From Ottelia alismoides (Eukaryota; Streptophyta; Magnoliopsida; Alismatales; Hydrocharitaceae): a stretch of DNA of 64,000 nucleotides. Position numbers and translations under genes: made by a program. The stretch spans positions 5,392,501 through 5,456,500 of the forward strand of contig JAZKJV010011400.1 of assembly GCA_037367405.1 (NCBI GenBank), given 5' to 3'. Below, piece by piece: positions 48,107-57,299 of the stretch (positions are counted from its first letter, which is position 1; each line of letters opens with the position of its first letter). Under the pieces are notes generated by a model. The model saw nothing but the letters and a program-made list of their open reading frames with translations. It was not told where the DNA came from and searched no databases.

Positions 48107-48427
48107 TGAAGGCTCAACCTACGCATGCTGGTTTCGCGGTAACGCACGCTTCAGGGTCAGTTCCGCGATTGCCCGCTGGTGATGTCCCTCAGTCTAGCAA
48201 GAATCGCCTGAAAAAGACGACAGTTGCTCGCGTTTTGTGCGGCGTTTGCAGTCCAGAAACTGCCCGCGAAATCCACCCGTGGACCGAACGGAAAATCCAT
48301 AAATTTTTCAGGAAATTACCGGTCGCTCTGTTTGCCCTGGCCAGTGGACATTCTTTTGCGATTGTCTGGCATTGAGCGTATACTGAGGCCTCAAAAGCCT
48401 GGCCGCTAGCAAGAGAATGAAATCGCC
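48107..48427. promoter_or_regulatory. Divergent promoter region between the kinase and ECF sigma genes
   Basis: 321 non-coding bp. On the plus strand TTGCGA (48356-48361), a 17-bp spacer and TATACT (48379-48384) form a housekeeping-type promoter candidate 44 bp before the sigma ATG. An AAGAGAA ribosome site lies just upstream of that ATG. I found no clear promoter for the kinase. Confidence 0.5.
48356..48384 (+). promoter_or_regulatory. Candidate sigma-70 promoter of the 188-residue ECF factor
   Basis: TTGCGA and TATACT are separated by exactly 17 bp (five of six -10 consensus positions, four of six -35 positions). The -10 box ends 43 bp upstream of the ATG at 48428. Confidence 0.45.
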
Positions 48428-48994
48428 ATGTCAGAGGAATCAACCAGAGAATTACTGCTGTGGGAAGCGCTGCAAATGCAGGCTCAGTTGAGAGCTCGGG
48501 CCGCGACCAAGCTGCCGAGATGCCTGAAGGCGAAATGTGATCCCTCGGACATCTTTCAGCAGACGGTCTTCGACATCCAACGCTCTGGCGCGATCCCAAA
48601 ATTTGCCTCGCGGCAAGAAAGGCAGTATTGGATTCTAAAAGCGTTCGATAACAATCTCTTGGACGTTGTTCGCTATTTTACTATGGTAAGCAAGCGCCTG
48701 GTGTCGCGTGAGCAGTCGCTCGAGCAATGCAAATGGCTGAGCGCGTTGGACTGTAACCCTGAGATGAATCTCCGAAATGAGGACAAGAAGCGCGCTGTAC
48801 GCCTGGTGCTCCATCAGCTCAAGCCTCAGCATCGCCTGGTGCTAGAATGGTACTTTCTCGAAGGCTTGCCGATGGTATATATCGGACAAAAGCTTGAGAG
48901 AAGCGAAGATGCGGTCCGGATGGCAATCAACCGATCTCTTGTACAAGCCTTGAGCATTCTCCGAAGACAAGGCATCCGGTCTGCATCGGTTTAG
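48428..48994 (+). CDS. ECF-type RNA polymerase sigma factor
   Basis: 188 residues. Region 2 contains A-T-K-L-P-R-C-L-K-A-K-C-D-P-S-D-I-F-Q-Q-T-V-F-D-I, the D-P-S-D-I-x-Q-x-T type common to planctomycete ECF factors, and Q-Y-W-I-L-K-A-F-D-N-N-L-L-D. Region 4 has L-K-P-Q-H-R-L-V-L-E-W-Y-F-L-E-G-L-P-M-V-Y-I-G, with a helix-turn-helix ending in E-D-A-V-R-M-A-I-N-R. It probably directs transcription under control of the divergent kinase. It is a different subgroup from the ECF factor at 30494. Confidence 0.88.
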   Translation: MSEESTRELLLWEALQMQAQLRARAATKLPRCLKAKCDPSDIFQQTVFDIQRSGAIPKFASRQERQYWILKAFDNNLLDVVRYFTMVSKRLVSREQSLEQCKWLSALDCNPEMNLRNEDKKRAVRLVLHQLKPQHRLVLEWYFLEGLPMVYIGQKLERSEDAVRMAINRSLVQALSILRRQGIRSASV

Positions 48995-49262
48995 CCACGT
49001 TGCAATGATGGACGCGATGTATGCTTCGGTAGGTTGCCCGGCGGGCAATATTGCGACAATCTAGCTGGACAGCGCCACGGGGCAAGCTCACTGGATGAAG
49101 TCTTCTTAGCCACCGCTGCCACTGCTGCCAAGCGGTGGAGAACGTTAACTTTCGCGTCCACCGTCTGGCAGGCGGTGGCTACGCAGCTTACCAAGTGGCG
49201 CTTTCCAGCGAGGCAAGCGGGCTAGTGCCCATCGGCTGGCTGGTGGCGCCGGTTGTGCTTGC
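48995..49262. terminator. Hairpin-rich region between convergent genes
   Basis: 268 bp between the 3' ends of the sigma gene and the exonuclease gene. Three hairpins are visible: TTGCCC-GGC-GGGCAA (49034-49048, followed by TATTG), CCACCGCT-13 nt-AGCGGTGG (49110-49138) and CCACCG-9 nt-CGGTGG (49158-49178). None has a long T tract, so they may be Rho-assisted or bidirectional terminators, or REP-like repeats. Confidence 0.45.
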
Positions 49263-50351
49263 TTACCAGCGCACTGCGGCTTTGCCGGCTGGTAACAAGG
49301 ACAGGAACTGACGCTCGCTCAAGACACGAATCGTCGCTGAGGCGGCTTCATTTGAGCTGCTGAGCATTTGCTGAGCATCATCCAGCAGCACTCCTCCACA
49401 TGCGATCACATAATCGACATCTGCAGTGATGCTGCACTGACATCGGCCACCCAGGGCTTCGATCAACGTGCGGGTCTCGTCGAGCGATAACCCGCGCAGC
49501 GTTCCTAGACAAACGATCGACTTGCCCGACAAGGGCTCACTACCGGCGGCCGCTTCGATAATGGTAACCGGATCGATAGTTCCGCGACTGGTAGTGCGGG
49601 GACGCTGAAAAACGGCAGGCAGTTCACGAAGCGTCTGAGTAGCCAGGGCAGGAGCAGTCGACCTGGGAAGGTGCGGCCCAGAGACAGCGGAGGAAGGAGC
49701 CGTCGCCTGGCTGGCCGCCGGAAAAGCCGATTGCATGGCAGGCAAGAATGGTTGCCGGCCAATGGCTTTGGGACCGTTGATTCGTCCCAGGCTGTAGCGA
49801 CCGCGCGAGAGCTTGAGATATTTCTCGAAGTCGACGAACGAGCCAAACTGTTCAGAAGGAAATGTTTGGCTGGCGCGAAGTGCAATCTGGGCACAGCAGC
49901 GCGCATCTTCCAAAGCATCATGATGTTGGAACTCGATGCCCAGCCAACTTCCCAGCGGCTTAAGTCCATAGCGATTGCGACCAGGCCAGGTCCGCCGCGC
50001 AATGGCGCGGGTGCAGGAGAACTCCAGATAGGGGCAAGCAATATCAAAGGCAGCCAGGCTGGCTACCAACACCCCAATATCGAAACTTGCATTATGAGCC
50101 ACCAGCACCTGGCCATCGATCAACCGCTCAATATCGGGCCACAAATCGCGCATCGTCGGCGCGCGCTGGACATGATCGGGCTGGATGCCATGGATCAGGA
50201 TGTTGCGCCGCGAGAAGTACATGCGCGGCGGTCGGACCAGCCAGCAATGTTCGTCGACCAGTTGCCCGCCTTGAACCACCACCATCGCCAACTGGCAAGC
50301 GCTATCGGCGCGACTATTGGCGGTCTCGAAATCCAAGGCGATGAAATCCAT
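49263..50351 (-). CDS. DnaQ-like 3'-5' exonuclease with C-terminal BRCT domain
   Basis: 362 residues. The N-terminal DEDDh exonuclease domain (1-170) shows L-D7-F-E9-T-A (Exo I), V-A-H-N-A-S-F-D-I (Exo II) and H-H-D-A-L-E-D-A-R-C (Exo III, with the catalytic His and Asp). A Pro/Ala-rich linker (~190-265) leads to a BRCT-like domain (~270-345: L-S-G-K-S-I-V-C-L-G-T-L-R-G and E-A-L-G-G-R-C). This layout resembles polymerase III epsilon-type nucleases fused to BRCT, presumed to act in DNA repair or proofreading; the partner polymerase is unknown. It probably shares a transcript with the upstream LapA-domain gene (38 bp). Confidence 0.9.
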   Translation of the reverse strand: MDFIALDFETANSRADSACQLAMVVVQGGQLVDEHCWLVRPPRMYFSRRNILIHGIQPDHVQRAPTMRDLWPDIERLIDGQVLVAHNASFDIGVLVASLAAFDIACPYLEFSCTRAIARRTWPGRNRYGLKPLGSWLGIEFQHHDALEDARCCAQIALRASQTFPSEQFGSFVDFEKYLKLSRGRYSLGRINGPKAIGRQPFLPAMQSAFPAASQATAPSSAVSGPHLPRSTAPALATQTLRELPAVFQRPRTTSRGTIDPVTIIEAAAGSEPLSGKSIVCLGTLRGLSLDETRTLIEALGGRCQCSITADVDYVIACGGVLLDDAQQMLSSSNEAASATIRVLSERQFLSLLPAGKAAVRW

Positions 50352-50389
50352 TTGCCAGCCTGTGTGCAGTGTTGGTTATCGAGGCAGAA

Positions 50390-50683
50390 TTATTTGCGAG
50401 TCGAATCGGCCGGGGAGGGTTGTTGATCCAGTGTTGCCGTTTTGCCAGCTGCCATTTTTCGCGCGGCCAGTGCCTCGCTGCGCCATGTGCGGACTTTCAG
50501 CAGCGCGGTCGTCAGCAAGCCCAGACCATAGCCCACCAACAACGCGCCCAGCAGTAAAGCGGCCAACGGTGGCTGGAGAGTCCAAACCAGCACGTTGGTT
50601 TTGACCGGTTCCCAGTTCTGCAAGATCAACAAACCAGCGATCAAAACCAAGATGACGAGGATCGTTACTTTAGCCTGCCGCAT
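50390..50683 (-). CDS. LapA-domain (DUF1049) small membrane protein
   Basis: 97 residues with two hydrophobic helices (~8-24 and ~38-62) separated by N-W-E-P-V-K-T-N-V-L-V-W, the pattern of the lipopolysaccharide assembly protein A/DUF1049 family. The C-terminal tail is basic and disordered. The role in planctomycetes is unclear; in proteobacteria LapA helps tune LPS synthesis. The exonuclease gene follows directly. Confidence 0.82.
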   Translation of the reverse strand: MRQAKVTILVILVLIAGLLILQNWEPVKTNVLVWTLQPPLAALLLGALLVGYGLGLLTTALLKVRTWRSEALAARKMAAGKTATLDQQPSPADSTRK

Positions 50684-50849
50684 TTAGCCTACCTGTGTAG
50701 ATCAACAATCTGCCCGCACCTGATTTTATCACATCGAATGATCCATTTGTCGCTTGTCAGTGTGTGGTTGCCCTTCGGACCGGGATGTTTATCATACTGC
50801 GTAGGGAGATTTTGCCTCTGTTTAACTTGCCCAGCAACCCGAGGGTTTT

Positions 50850-51410
50850 ATGGCTGAGAACTCGCCGAATACGTGGTCGAAACTGGAAGAAGGCTTCTTC
50901 AGGAATGTCGACCAGAAACTGCTAGAGAACCTTCGCGCGCAAGCCGCCACCGAAGAGAAAGCGGCTGCTATTCAGCGGTTGACAGGGCTGGACAGCGACA
51001 AAGTGTGCCAGGCGATTGCCAAGCAGAACATTTCGGTGGAAACGCTGGCCGCGCTCCGCCTGGTTCCCTTGGTGGCGGTGGCTTGGGCCGATGACCGCTT
51101 GGAAGAAAATGAACGCTTCCGCTTGCTGCAAGCCGCCGAAAAGTCTGGCCTGGCAGCCACCGATCCATCGTATGAACTGCTGAAAAGTTGGATGGCTACG
51201 CGACCACCAGTAGAATTGTTCGAAACGTGGGTCGAATACGCCAAGTCGCTGGCTCGATCGCTCGACGGCGAATCGCGCGAAAACTTGCAAATGACGCTCG
51301 TCTATCAAACTCGCTCGATCGCGACAGCCGCTGGCGGTCTGTTCGGCTTCGGTAGCATCAGCCCCAGCGAACAAAAGATCATCGACCAGGTCGAAGCGGC
51401 CCTGGCATAA
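50850..51410 (+). CDS. TerB-like cytoplasmic protein of unknown function
   Basis: A 186-residue, all-alpha soluble protein with no signal peptide. The central part (V-A-W-A-D-D-R-L-E-E-N-E-R at about residues 75-87) is the acidic TerB/DUF533-type motif, which can bind metal. The C-terminus has a small G-G-L-F-G-F-G-S segment. A GAGGG ribosome site precedes the ATG. The gene is monocistronic. I infer only a TerB-like fold; the function is not recognised. Confidence 0.7.
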   Translation: MAENSPNTWSKLEEGFFRNVDQKLLENLRAQAATEEKAAAIQRLTGLDSDKVCQAIAKQNISVETLAALRLVPLVAVAWADDRLEENERFRLLQAAEKSGLAATDPSYELLKSWMATRPPVELFETWVEYAKSLARSLDGESRENLQMTLVYQTRSIATAAGGLFGFGSISPSEQKIIDQVEAALA

Positions 51411-51767
51411 ATTGCTGCGACGCTCGGCTTGAATGTGTGGAGCATCATCTTCAGCGTTGGGCCGGTTGATTCACTGCTTCGAGCCACTAGTGCTCTGAAA
51501 TGCATGATGATACTGGTACGGCATACTGGTACGGCATACTGGTACGGCATACTGGTACGGCATACTGGTACGGCACTGGCGTGGCTGCAAGCCCAGCCAG
51601 TGCATCTGCGACCGATGAAATATCACAGCTCCTGTGCCAGGTAAAACTCCTCGAAAAAGTTGATACCACCGAAGCGTCTCCCGAGGGCTGACCCCTGATA
51701 GACTTGGCAGCGCCGCGCCAACTACAATTCAGATTCACGCTGAATTCGTTCTCGCGGGAAGACGCAC
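51411..51767. other. 357-bp intergenic region with a 13-bp tandem array
   Basis: No gene is supported. The stretch holds the five-copy 13-bp array at 51511-51575, and presumably the promoter of the DUF4159-MoxR operon near 51700-51760, which I cannot pin down. Confidence 0.5.
51511..51575. repeat. Five perfect tandem copies of a 13-bp unit
   Basis: TACTGGTACGGCA is repeated five times without change (65 bp), followed by CTGGCG. A perfect short tandem array like this is prone to slippage and is likely polymorphic in copy number. Confidence 0.95.
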
Positions 51768-52622
51768 ATGTTCACCAGACGCGGCATCTTGCTGGCCGGT
51801 TTGATCCTTTCAATGTTGACCAGTTCGCTGTTGGCCTGGCAGTGGCAACGTCGCGGGCGGCGGTCGGCTGAATGGAACGGCGGCTATCAGATCGATCGCG
51901 GTGACGTGCCCGTCTGGTCGGTGGACCCAGACTTCGTCCGCGACACCTTCACCTTTGCCCGCTTGCGCTACGATTCTCATTACTATGGACGCGGAGGTGA
52001 TTGGGCCACCGACTTTCCCGATAGCGATCTGAATTTCTCGTTGCGTCTGCAGCAGTTAACCTCATTAAAGGTCAATCCGCATCCCACGATTGTTTCGCTG
52101 ACTGAGGAACGCGTGTTCGATTACCCCTTCCTGTACATGATCGAGCCAGGCAGGCTGGTCTTCAGCGACGAAGAGGTGGTGGCGCTCAGGAAGTACTGCT
52201 TGCGAGGTGGATTTCTGATGGTCGATGATTTTTGGGGCGACGACGAATACGAGAACTTTCGCCAGCAGATCAAACGCGTCTTTCCGGAGCGCGATCCGCA
52301 GGAGGTTCCGCTGGAACACGAGATCTTCCATTGTGTTTATGATCTGAAAGAGAAGCCCCAGTTGCCCTCGATTCACGCAGCCCATCGCTCGGGCGGCGAG
52401 ACAATTACCTGGGAATACCGACCAGGTAGCGATACCAGTGTGGCCTACTACAAAGCCATCTATGATGACGATCAGCGCATCATGGTTTTTATCTGCCACA
52501 ATACCGATTTGGGCGACGGCTGGGAACGCGAAGGCCAGAACCAATGGTACTTTGAAGAGTTCTCCCGCAAGAAAGCCTACCCGATGGGCATCAACATCGT
52601 GACTTACGCCATGACACATTGA
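51768..52622 (+). CDS. DUF4159 protein with N-terminal membrane anchor or signal
   Basis: 284 residues. A hydrophobic signal or anchor segment (G-I-L-L-A-G-L-I-L-S-M-L-T-S-S-L-L-A) lies at 6-23. The DUF4159 domain follows, with F-T-F-A-R-L-R-Y, D-Y-P-F-L-Y-M, the central L-R-G-G-F-L-M-V-D-D-F-W-G and a late G-I-N-I-V-T-Y segment. The family forms a Rossmann-like fold found beside MoxR ATPases and von Willebrand factor proteins in planctomycetes; its biochemical role is unknown. Its TGA overlaps a possible TTG start of the MoxR gene, so the two are an operon. Confidence 0.85.
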   Translation: MFTRRGILLAGLILSMLTSSLLAWQWQRRGRRSAEWNGGYQIDRGDVPVWSVDPDFVRDTFTFARLRYDSHYYGRGGDWATDFPDSDLNFSLRLQQLTSLKVNPHPTIVSLTEERVFDYPFLYMIEPGRLVFSDEEVVALRKYCLRGGFLMVDDFWGDDEYENFRQQIKRVFPERDPQEVPLEHEIFHCVYDLKEKPQLPSIHAAHRSGGETITWEYRPGSDTSVAYYKAIYDDDQRIMVFICHNTDLGDGWEREGQNQWYFEEFSRKKAYPMGINIVTYAMTH

Positions 52623-52636
52623 AAGGCCGCATCAGC

Positions 52637-53141
52637 GTGAACTTCGATACTCTCTCGGTAGAAGATGAACAGCAAATCGTCCAGCACTTGCGCGATAGTC
52701 GCGAGCGCATCGATCAAGAGCTTTCCAAGACGATCGTCGGCCAGAAAGAAGTTGTCAATCAACTGCTGATCAGTCTGCTGGCTGGCGGCCATTGCTTGAT
52801 CACCGGTGCCCCGGGGCTGGCCAAGACTCTGCTGGTGCGGAGCCTGGCACAGATGTTCCATCTGAAGTTTCAGCGTATTCAGTTCACGCCCGACCTGATG
52901 CCCTCGGACATCACGGGCACTGAAATCCTGGAACAGGATGCCGATGGCCGGCGCAGCATGCAGTTTGTGCATGGCCCAATCTTCGCCAACGTGATTCTGG
53001 CCGACGAGATCAACCGCACGCCTCCCAAAACCCAAGCCGCTTTGCTGGAGGCCATGCAGGAGCACCAGGTCACGGTCGCCGGCAAACTCTATCGCCTCGA
53101 AGAACCCTTCTTCGTCCTGGCAACACAGAACCCGATCGAGA

Positions 53142-53172
<31 letters not shown>

Positions 53173-53641
53173 ACTGGATCGATTCATGTTTAATGTGCTG
53201 ATCGATTACTTGCCGCATGCCGACGAACTGGCCGTGGTCATGCAAACCACCTCCAGGCGGCCGGCACCGATTGAGCAGCTATTCTCTGGTGAAGACATCC
53301 TGAAGTTTCAAGAGGTCGTGCGCCGCGTGCCAATTGCGCAAGAGACCGCTGACTACGCCGTGCGTTTGGTAGCGGCCACTCGGCCCGGTCGTTCAGAGGC
53401 GACCAAGTTCGTCAACGACTGGGTCAGTTGGGGAGCGGGCTTGCGCGCCGCTCAGACACTCGTGTTAGGTGCGAAAGCCCGCGCCTTGCTCGATTGCCGG
53501 GCGCATGCGACCAGCGATGACATTCGCGCCTTGGCCGCCCCGACCTTGCGCCACCGCGTGCTGCTGAACTACAAAGCTGAAGCCGAAGGCGTCAATGTAG
53601 AAAGCGTGATTGCTTCGCTGCTGGAGAGCGTGCGCCACTGA
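52637..53641 (+). CDS. MoxR-type AAA+ ATPase
   Basis: I prefer the GTG at 52637 (334 residues), with an AAAGG ribosome site 10 nt upstream; a TTG at 52619 overlapping the previous stop codon (TTGA) would add six residues. Walker A is GAPGLAKT, Walker B is V-I-L-A-D-E-I-N-R, and the segment L-P-E-A-Q-L-D-R-F-M-F is the MoxR sensor-1/arginine-finger region. MoxR proteins act as chaperone-like ATPases that insert cofactors or activate partner complexes, often encoded next to vWA and DUF4159 proteins. Co-transcribed with DUF4159 gene upstream; no vWA gene follows here. Confidence 0.92.
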
Positions 53642-53645
53642 ACGA

Positions 53646-53690
53646 GCGCTTCTGAAGTGGGCGCTTCTGAAGTGGGCGCTTCTGAAGTGG
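53646..53690. repeat. Three perfect tandem copies of a 15-bp unit
   Basis: GCGCTTCTGAAGTGG is present three times (53646, 53661, 53676), immediately after the MoxR stop. The unit contains CTTCTGAAG, a 9-bp quasi-palindrome, so it may form a small hairpin at the operon end, possibly acting in termination. Confidence 0.9.
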
Positions 53691-53733
53691 GCGTTGCCGG
53701 AGCGCAAATAGATCAATATCTGTTGCCCAGCGG

Positions 53734-56334
53734 CTACTGCTGGGCTCTGAGCTGCGTGATTTTTATCAAGAGGTTCTGGGCAGCCCGATAGCGTGGGGTC
53801 TCTTCGAGAGTCATCAAGACATGTTGTCGAGCCTGGTCGATCTGCCCCAACGCTACTTGTGCTTCGGCCAGTTCGTAGTGCAACCGGCCCGCATCGATGG
53901 GCTGCAATTGCAATAGAGCCGACAAGGCTTGAGCCCTGGTGGCCATGTCACCGCGCTTGCCAGCGGCTTCGGCCAGCGCGGTGTGCACAAAACTGGTCAA
54001 CGGTTGCACCGCCAACATCCGCTGGGCGTACTGCGCCACCAACTCCCAATTCTCCTGAGCTCGAGCGATTTCGATCAGCCGCGTCAGCGCCGGCAAGTGA
54101 TCGCTTGAATGCTCGACGATGCGTTTGAGCGTGGCCAATTCATCGTCCGCTCGCTTGAGTTGGCGATAGACTGTTGATAACTGGTCCAGTACGCCACCTC
54201 GCTCACCATCAGCAGGCCAGGCCTGGTCGAGTTTCTCCAGCAGCGGTAACGCTTGGTCCCATTGCTGATCGGCCAGGTAGCGACCGGCCAACTGCCGCAT
54301 GGCGGTGTAATGCTGTGGGTGATCAGCCACAAATTCTTCTAATTCGGCAACCGAGCCCGCCGCGGGCACCTCGGCCGCTTCATCCGGTGGCGAGCTGTAG
54401 AGTCGGCCGGCTGCGGCCTGGCAATACTCTTGAAAGTCTTTATCCAGTACTGCGGCATCGCCATAGATTCGCGCCAAGGCATCGTTCACAGGAACGCCCA
54501 AGCCCAAGTCGACCAGCAACTTCTTCAGTCGCTCGAGCCCGTGACGCTCGATCATGTAACGCACCGCCAGCGATGATTCAAAGTAAGCGAACTGCAAATG
54601 AACGGGCGTCTTGGGACGCAGAAATGCACTGCTGAGTTTCGATAATGGTACAAAGTCATCGCCCAGAAGCATGCTGCGATACATGGGCGTCATCGACTGT
54701 CCCCAACTGGAGTCTCGTTCCAGTTCTTCATAGACCGAGATGCCTTCGCTGAGCCAGCGCGGCATTCTATTGGAAGTTTTTTGCAGCGTGACCACATGAC
54801 AGAATTCATGCCACAGGACGCTCTCCCAATTGGACGGTGTTTCGCCCTGCGATGCGGGACTATTGGCCGTGATCAGTTTCCCAAAGCACACGCCCAGAAA
54901 ACCAGCCCCGCCTGGCAAGCCAAAAGTGCGAATGGCAAAGTCGCTTTGTTGGGGAAAGATTTCGACGTGAATAGGCTCATCGATCTGGTGTTCGTACTTG
55001 GCGGTCAATACGGCTTTCGCTTCACCCAGAAGAGTCAGCACGCGTTGGCCATAGATCTCGGCCTCTTGGCGATCCATACGCACGATGAAGCCATGTTGTT
55101 CTAGCGTCGTGAATTGGGCCAGTTTGTCGCGCAGCGTATCCAGGTTAGCCGCGACCACATTGTATTTGTCTGCCACCGCAATCTGGTCGACCATGGTCCA
55201 GCCTTCGTCGGTCGCACCGATACGCAGCAAGTCCTGGGCGAGCTGAAAGCGGGCCGGCAGAAAGTTTGCATCCAGCGTTATCGCGCGGCGCAAGTACTGA
55301 ACGGCATCGGCAAAGCGATAGAAGCGAGAAAGCTTGCGGCCAATTTCGAAATCGACTTCAGGGTTCTGTGGCCAGGTCGACAGCGCCTTGGCTCGACACT
55401 CGCCTTCTTCGCGATATTGGCCCTGCAAGTGATGGATCACCGCCCGCAGCGCCCAAGCCTTTGGGTGAAGAGCATTGATGGCCAGGACCTCATCGAGCAG
55501 TTTGTTAGCTTCTGCGAACTGCTCGCCATCCAGCAGCTCTTCGCTCTGCAAGATCAAGCTGTCTACGTGTCGCGGGTTGATCTCCAGCGCTTTTTGCAGA
55601 TAAGCAGCCGCCTTTTGGCTGTCCGATGGTGCCCAGGCTTTGGATAACAGATATTGAATTTGCGGATCGCTGGGCGTCAGTCGTTCCGCTGACTTGAGGG
55701 CATTGGCCGCTTCTTGATAGTCGTTCTTGCTGAGGGCAAGTTCCGCGATGGCCAGGTGTGCATCGACATAACGTGGATCGCTCTTGAGAATGCGATCGAA
55801 GTACAGGTTCAGGACCTGGCGTGGATCGCGGCCATGCGTTAGTTCGTATTGACCGAAGGCCAACAGATTATCGCGATCGGTGAATCGGCCGGGAGCTTGT
55901 TGAATCATTGTGGGAATTTGGTTGAGCAGCGCGCGAGCTTCGTTGGGCTGGCCGGCAAACCGCAGGGCCTCCACGGCCAGCAGTCGCAGCGTCAAACTGG
56001 CGCTGAACTTGTCGGCCACACCTGCATAGACTTCCGCCGCTGCGCTGTATTTGCCTTGAGTCATCAAGCAGCGCATCAGCAGTTTGGCCAAACCGTCGTG
56101 CCAGACGCCGCGTTCCACTTCGCCAGCACACAGCTCGGCGCACTTCTCATATTCGCCTTGGTAGAACAGCCCGCGAGCCTGGTCCAAGTCCGGTAGTCGC
56201 GTCGAGGTTTGAGACCATGCTACAGCCGATCCCAAGCAACCTATAACCGTTGCCAGTAACCAAGCATTTATCGCAGCAGCCAGTGCAGTTGGGCGGAGTA
56301 GATCCGAAATCACAAACGGACTCCCGTCTGGCAT
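53734..56334 (-). CDS. TPR-rich secreted gluzincin-type peptidase (peptidase MA-like)
   Basis: 866 residues with the ATG at 56334, whose A shares a base with the upstream stop (TGATG); a TTG one codon earlier is possible. A hydrophobic signal segment lies at ~14-38, ending near A-V-A-W-S-Q. TPR-like helical repeats fill ~50-420. A zinc-metallopeptidase motif H509-E510-F-C-H513, followed by M-P-R-W-L-S-E-G-I-S-V-Y-E-E, gives the two histidines and the Glu of the gluzincin (M1/MA) site. More TPR-like repeats follow to the end. It probably acts outside the cytoplasm. It is the last gene of a three-gene operon with DUF1571 and an unknown protein. Confidence 0.88.
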   Translation of the reverse strand: MPDGSPFVISDLLRPTALAAAINAWLLATVIGCLGSAVAWSQTSTRLPDLDQARGLFYQGEYEKCAELCAGEVERGVWHDGLAKLLMRCLMTQGKYSAAAEVYAGVADKFSASLTLRLLAVEALRFAGQPNEARALLNQIPTMIQQAPGRFTDRDNLLAFGQYELTHGRDPRQVLNLYFDRILKSDPRYVDAHLAIAELALSKNDYQEAANALKSAERLTPSDPQIQYLLSKAWAPSDSQKAAAYLQKALEINPRHVDSLILQSEELLDGEQFAEANKLLDEVLAINALHPKAWALRAVIHHLQGQYREEGECRAKALSTWPQNPEVDFEIGRKLSRFYRFADAVQYLRRAITLDANFLPARFQLAQDLLRIGATDEGWTMVDQIAVADKYNVVAANLDTLRDKLAQFTTLEQHGFIVRMDRQEAEIYGQRVLTLLGEAKAVLTAKYEHQIDEPIHVEIFPQQSDFAIRTFGLPGGAGFLGVCFGKLITANSPASQGETPSNWESVLWHEFCHVVTLQKTSNRMPRWLSEGISVYEELERDSSWGQSMTPMYRSMLLGDDFVPLSKLSSAFLRPKTPVHLQFAYFESSLAVRYMIERHGLERLKKLLVDLGLGVPVNDALARIYGDAAVLDKDFQEYCQAAAGRLYSSPPDEAAEVPAAGSVAELEEFVADHPQHYTAMRQLAGRYLADQQWDQALPLLEKLDQAWPADGERGGVLDQLSTVYRQLKRADDELATLKRIVEHSSDHLPALTRLIEIARAQENWELVAQYAQRMLAVQPLTSFVHTALAEAAGKRGDMATRAQALSALLQLQPIDAGRLHYELAEAQVALGQIDQARQHVLMTLEETPRYRAAQNLLIKITQLRAQQ

Positions 56335-57299
56335 CAAGGAAAATTATATGCCGGATTCTCCGGATCGAAATCGCGATCCACCAGGCCGACGTTCAGTTTC
56401 ACGTCTGTGTAAGTATACTCCTCTTCCAATGGCGGCGGGGCACCGGGTTTTTCAGGCCACATGTAGGCTGCGTAACGCAGCGGCAACATGCGTTGGCGAT
56501 CGATGAAGATCTGGGCGATATGAAAATCGAAACGCGGATCGGGTGTGGGGTGCGAGACTTCGATGCGCTGGCAAGGGCGACCAGCGACTTCAAATCCATC
56601 GGCGATGGTGACCTGGCATGGTCCAAGCTGTTTATCTTTTTCGCCCTTCTCAATCAGTTTTTCGATCAGCTTTTCCAGCCCCATTTCGGTAATCGGATAC
56701 TTGTTACCCATCATGGCCAGTTTATCCGACGGCGCTAGCGAGACTCGCAACACGTTTTTCAGCCCACCTTCATGGGCGATCAGTTTGCCGGAGTTGGCAT
56801 TCTCGATCCAGATAACTTCGCGACCTCTCGACAGCCAAGGATCGAGGTACTTCAAGTAGACCTGCAGCGGCCTGACCAGTTTGTCACCTTCCAGTTTGCG
56901 CGTGCGGATCTTGAATTCCATCCGAGCTTCGCCACCCAAGCTTCCGGAAATACGTTCACGCTTGATGATAATGCCGCTGTAGTCATCGACTTCCGCGCGG
57001 AATCGCACCAGGGCATCGCGAGCGATCTGCAAGACTGGATCCAAGGCATGAGCCGTACCGTCACTGGCAGGCTGGCCGGCACCTTCTGGCAGCGGGCGAC
57101 CACCCTCTATTCCCAGCGGAATCGCATTAGCTGTCGACGGTGACTTGGGCGGTGTTTGCTTAACCAGTTCATCGGCCATTCCCGGTCGCTGCGGCGCAGG
57201 CGACAGCGCGACAGTCGTCAGGCACATGAATCCGACGAGCGCAATGCACATCAGCCAGGTAAAGCGTTCGCCGCGCGTCGAGGTTGCTGCATGAGTCAT
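56334..57299 (-). CDS. DUF1571 secreted or membrane-anchored protein
   Basis: I chose the ATG at 57299 (321 residues), which overlaps the upstream gene's TAA (TAATG); a longer frame from 57440 would overrun that gene. A hydrophobic segment (F-T-W-L-M-C-I-A-L-V-G-F-M-C) at ~12-30 acts as a signal or anchor. The DUF1571 domain (~120-310) shows D-D-Y-S-G-I-I-I-K-R-E-R, Y-L-K-Y-L-D-P, G-R-E-V-I-W-I-E-N and P-R-F-D-F-H-I-A-Q-I-F-I-D. The family resembles LolA/MucB-like outer-membrane lipoprotein-binding folds and is widespread in planctomycetes; that role is inference. Stop overlaps the TPR-peptidase start (TGATG). Confidence 0.86.
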   Translation of the reverse strand: MTHAATSTRGERFTWLMCIALVGFMCLTTVALSPAPQRPGMADELVKQTPPKSPSTANAIPLGIEGGRPLPEGAGQPASDGTAHALDPVLQIARDALVRFRAEVDDYSGIIIKRERISGSLGGEARMEFKIRTRKLEGDKLVRPLQVYLKYLDPWLSRGREVIWIENANSGKLIAHEGGLKNVLRVSLAPSDKLAMMGNKYPITEMGLEKLIEKLIEKGEKDKQLGPCQVTIADGFEVAGRPCQRIEVSHPTPDPRFDFHIAQIFIDRQRMLPLRYAAYMWPEKPGAPPPLEEEYTYTDVKLNVGLVDRDFDPENPAYNFP

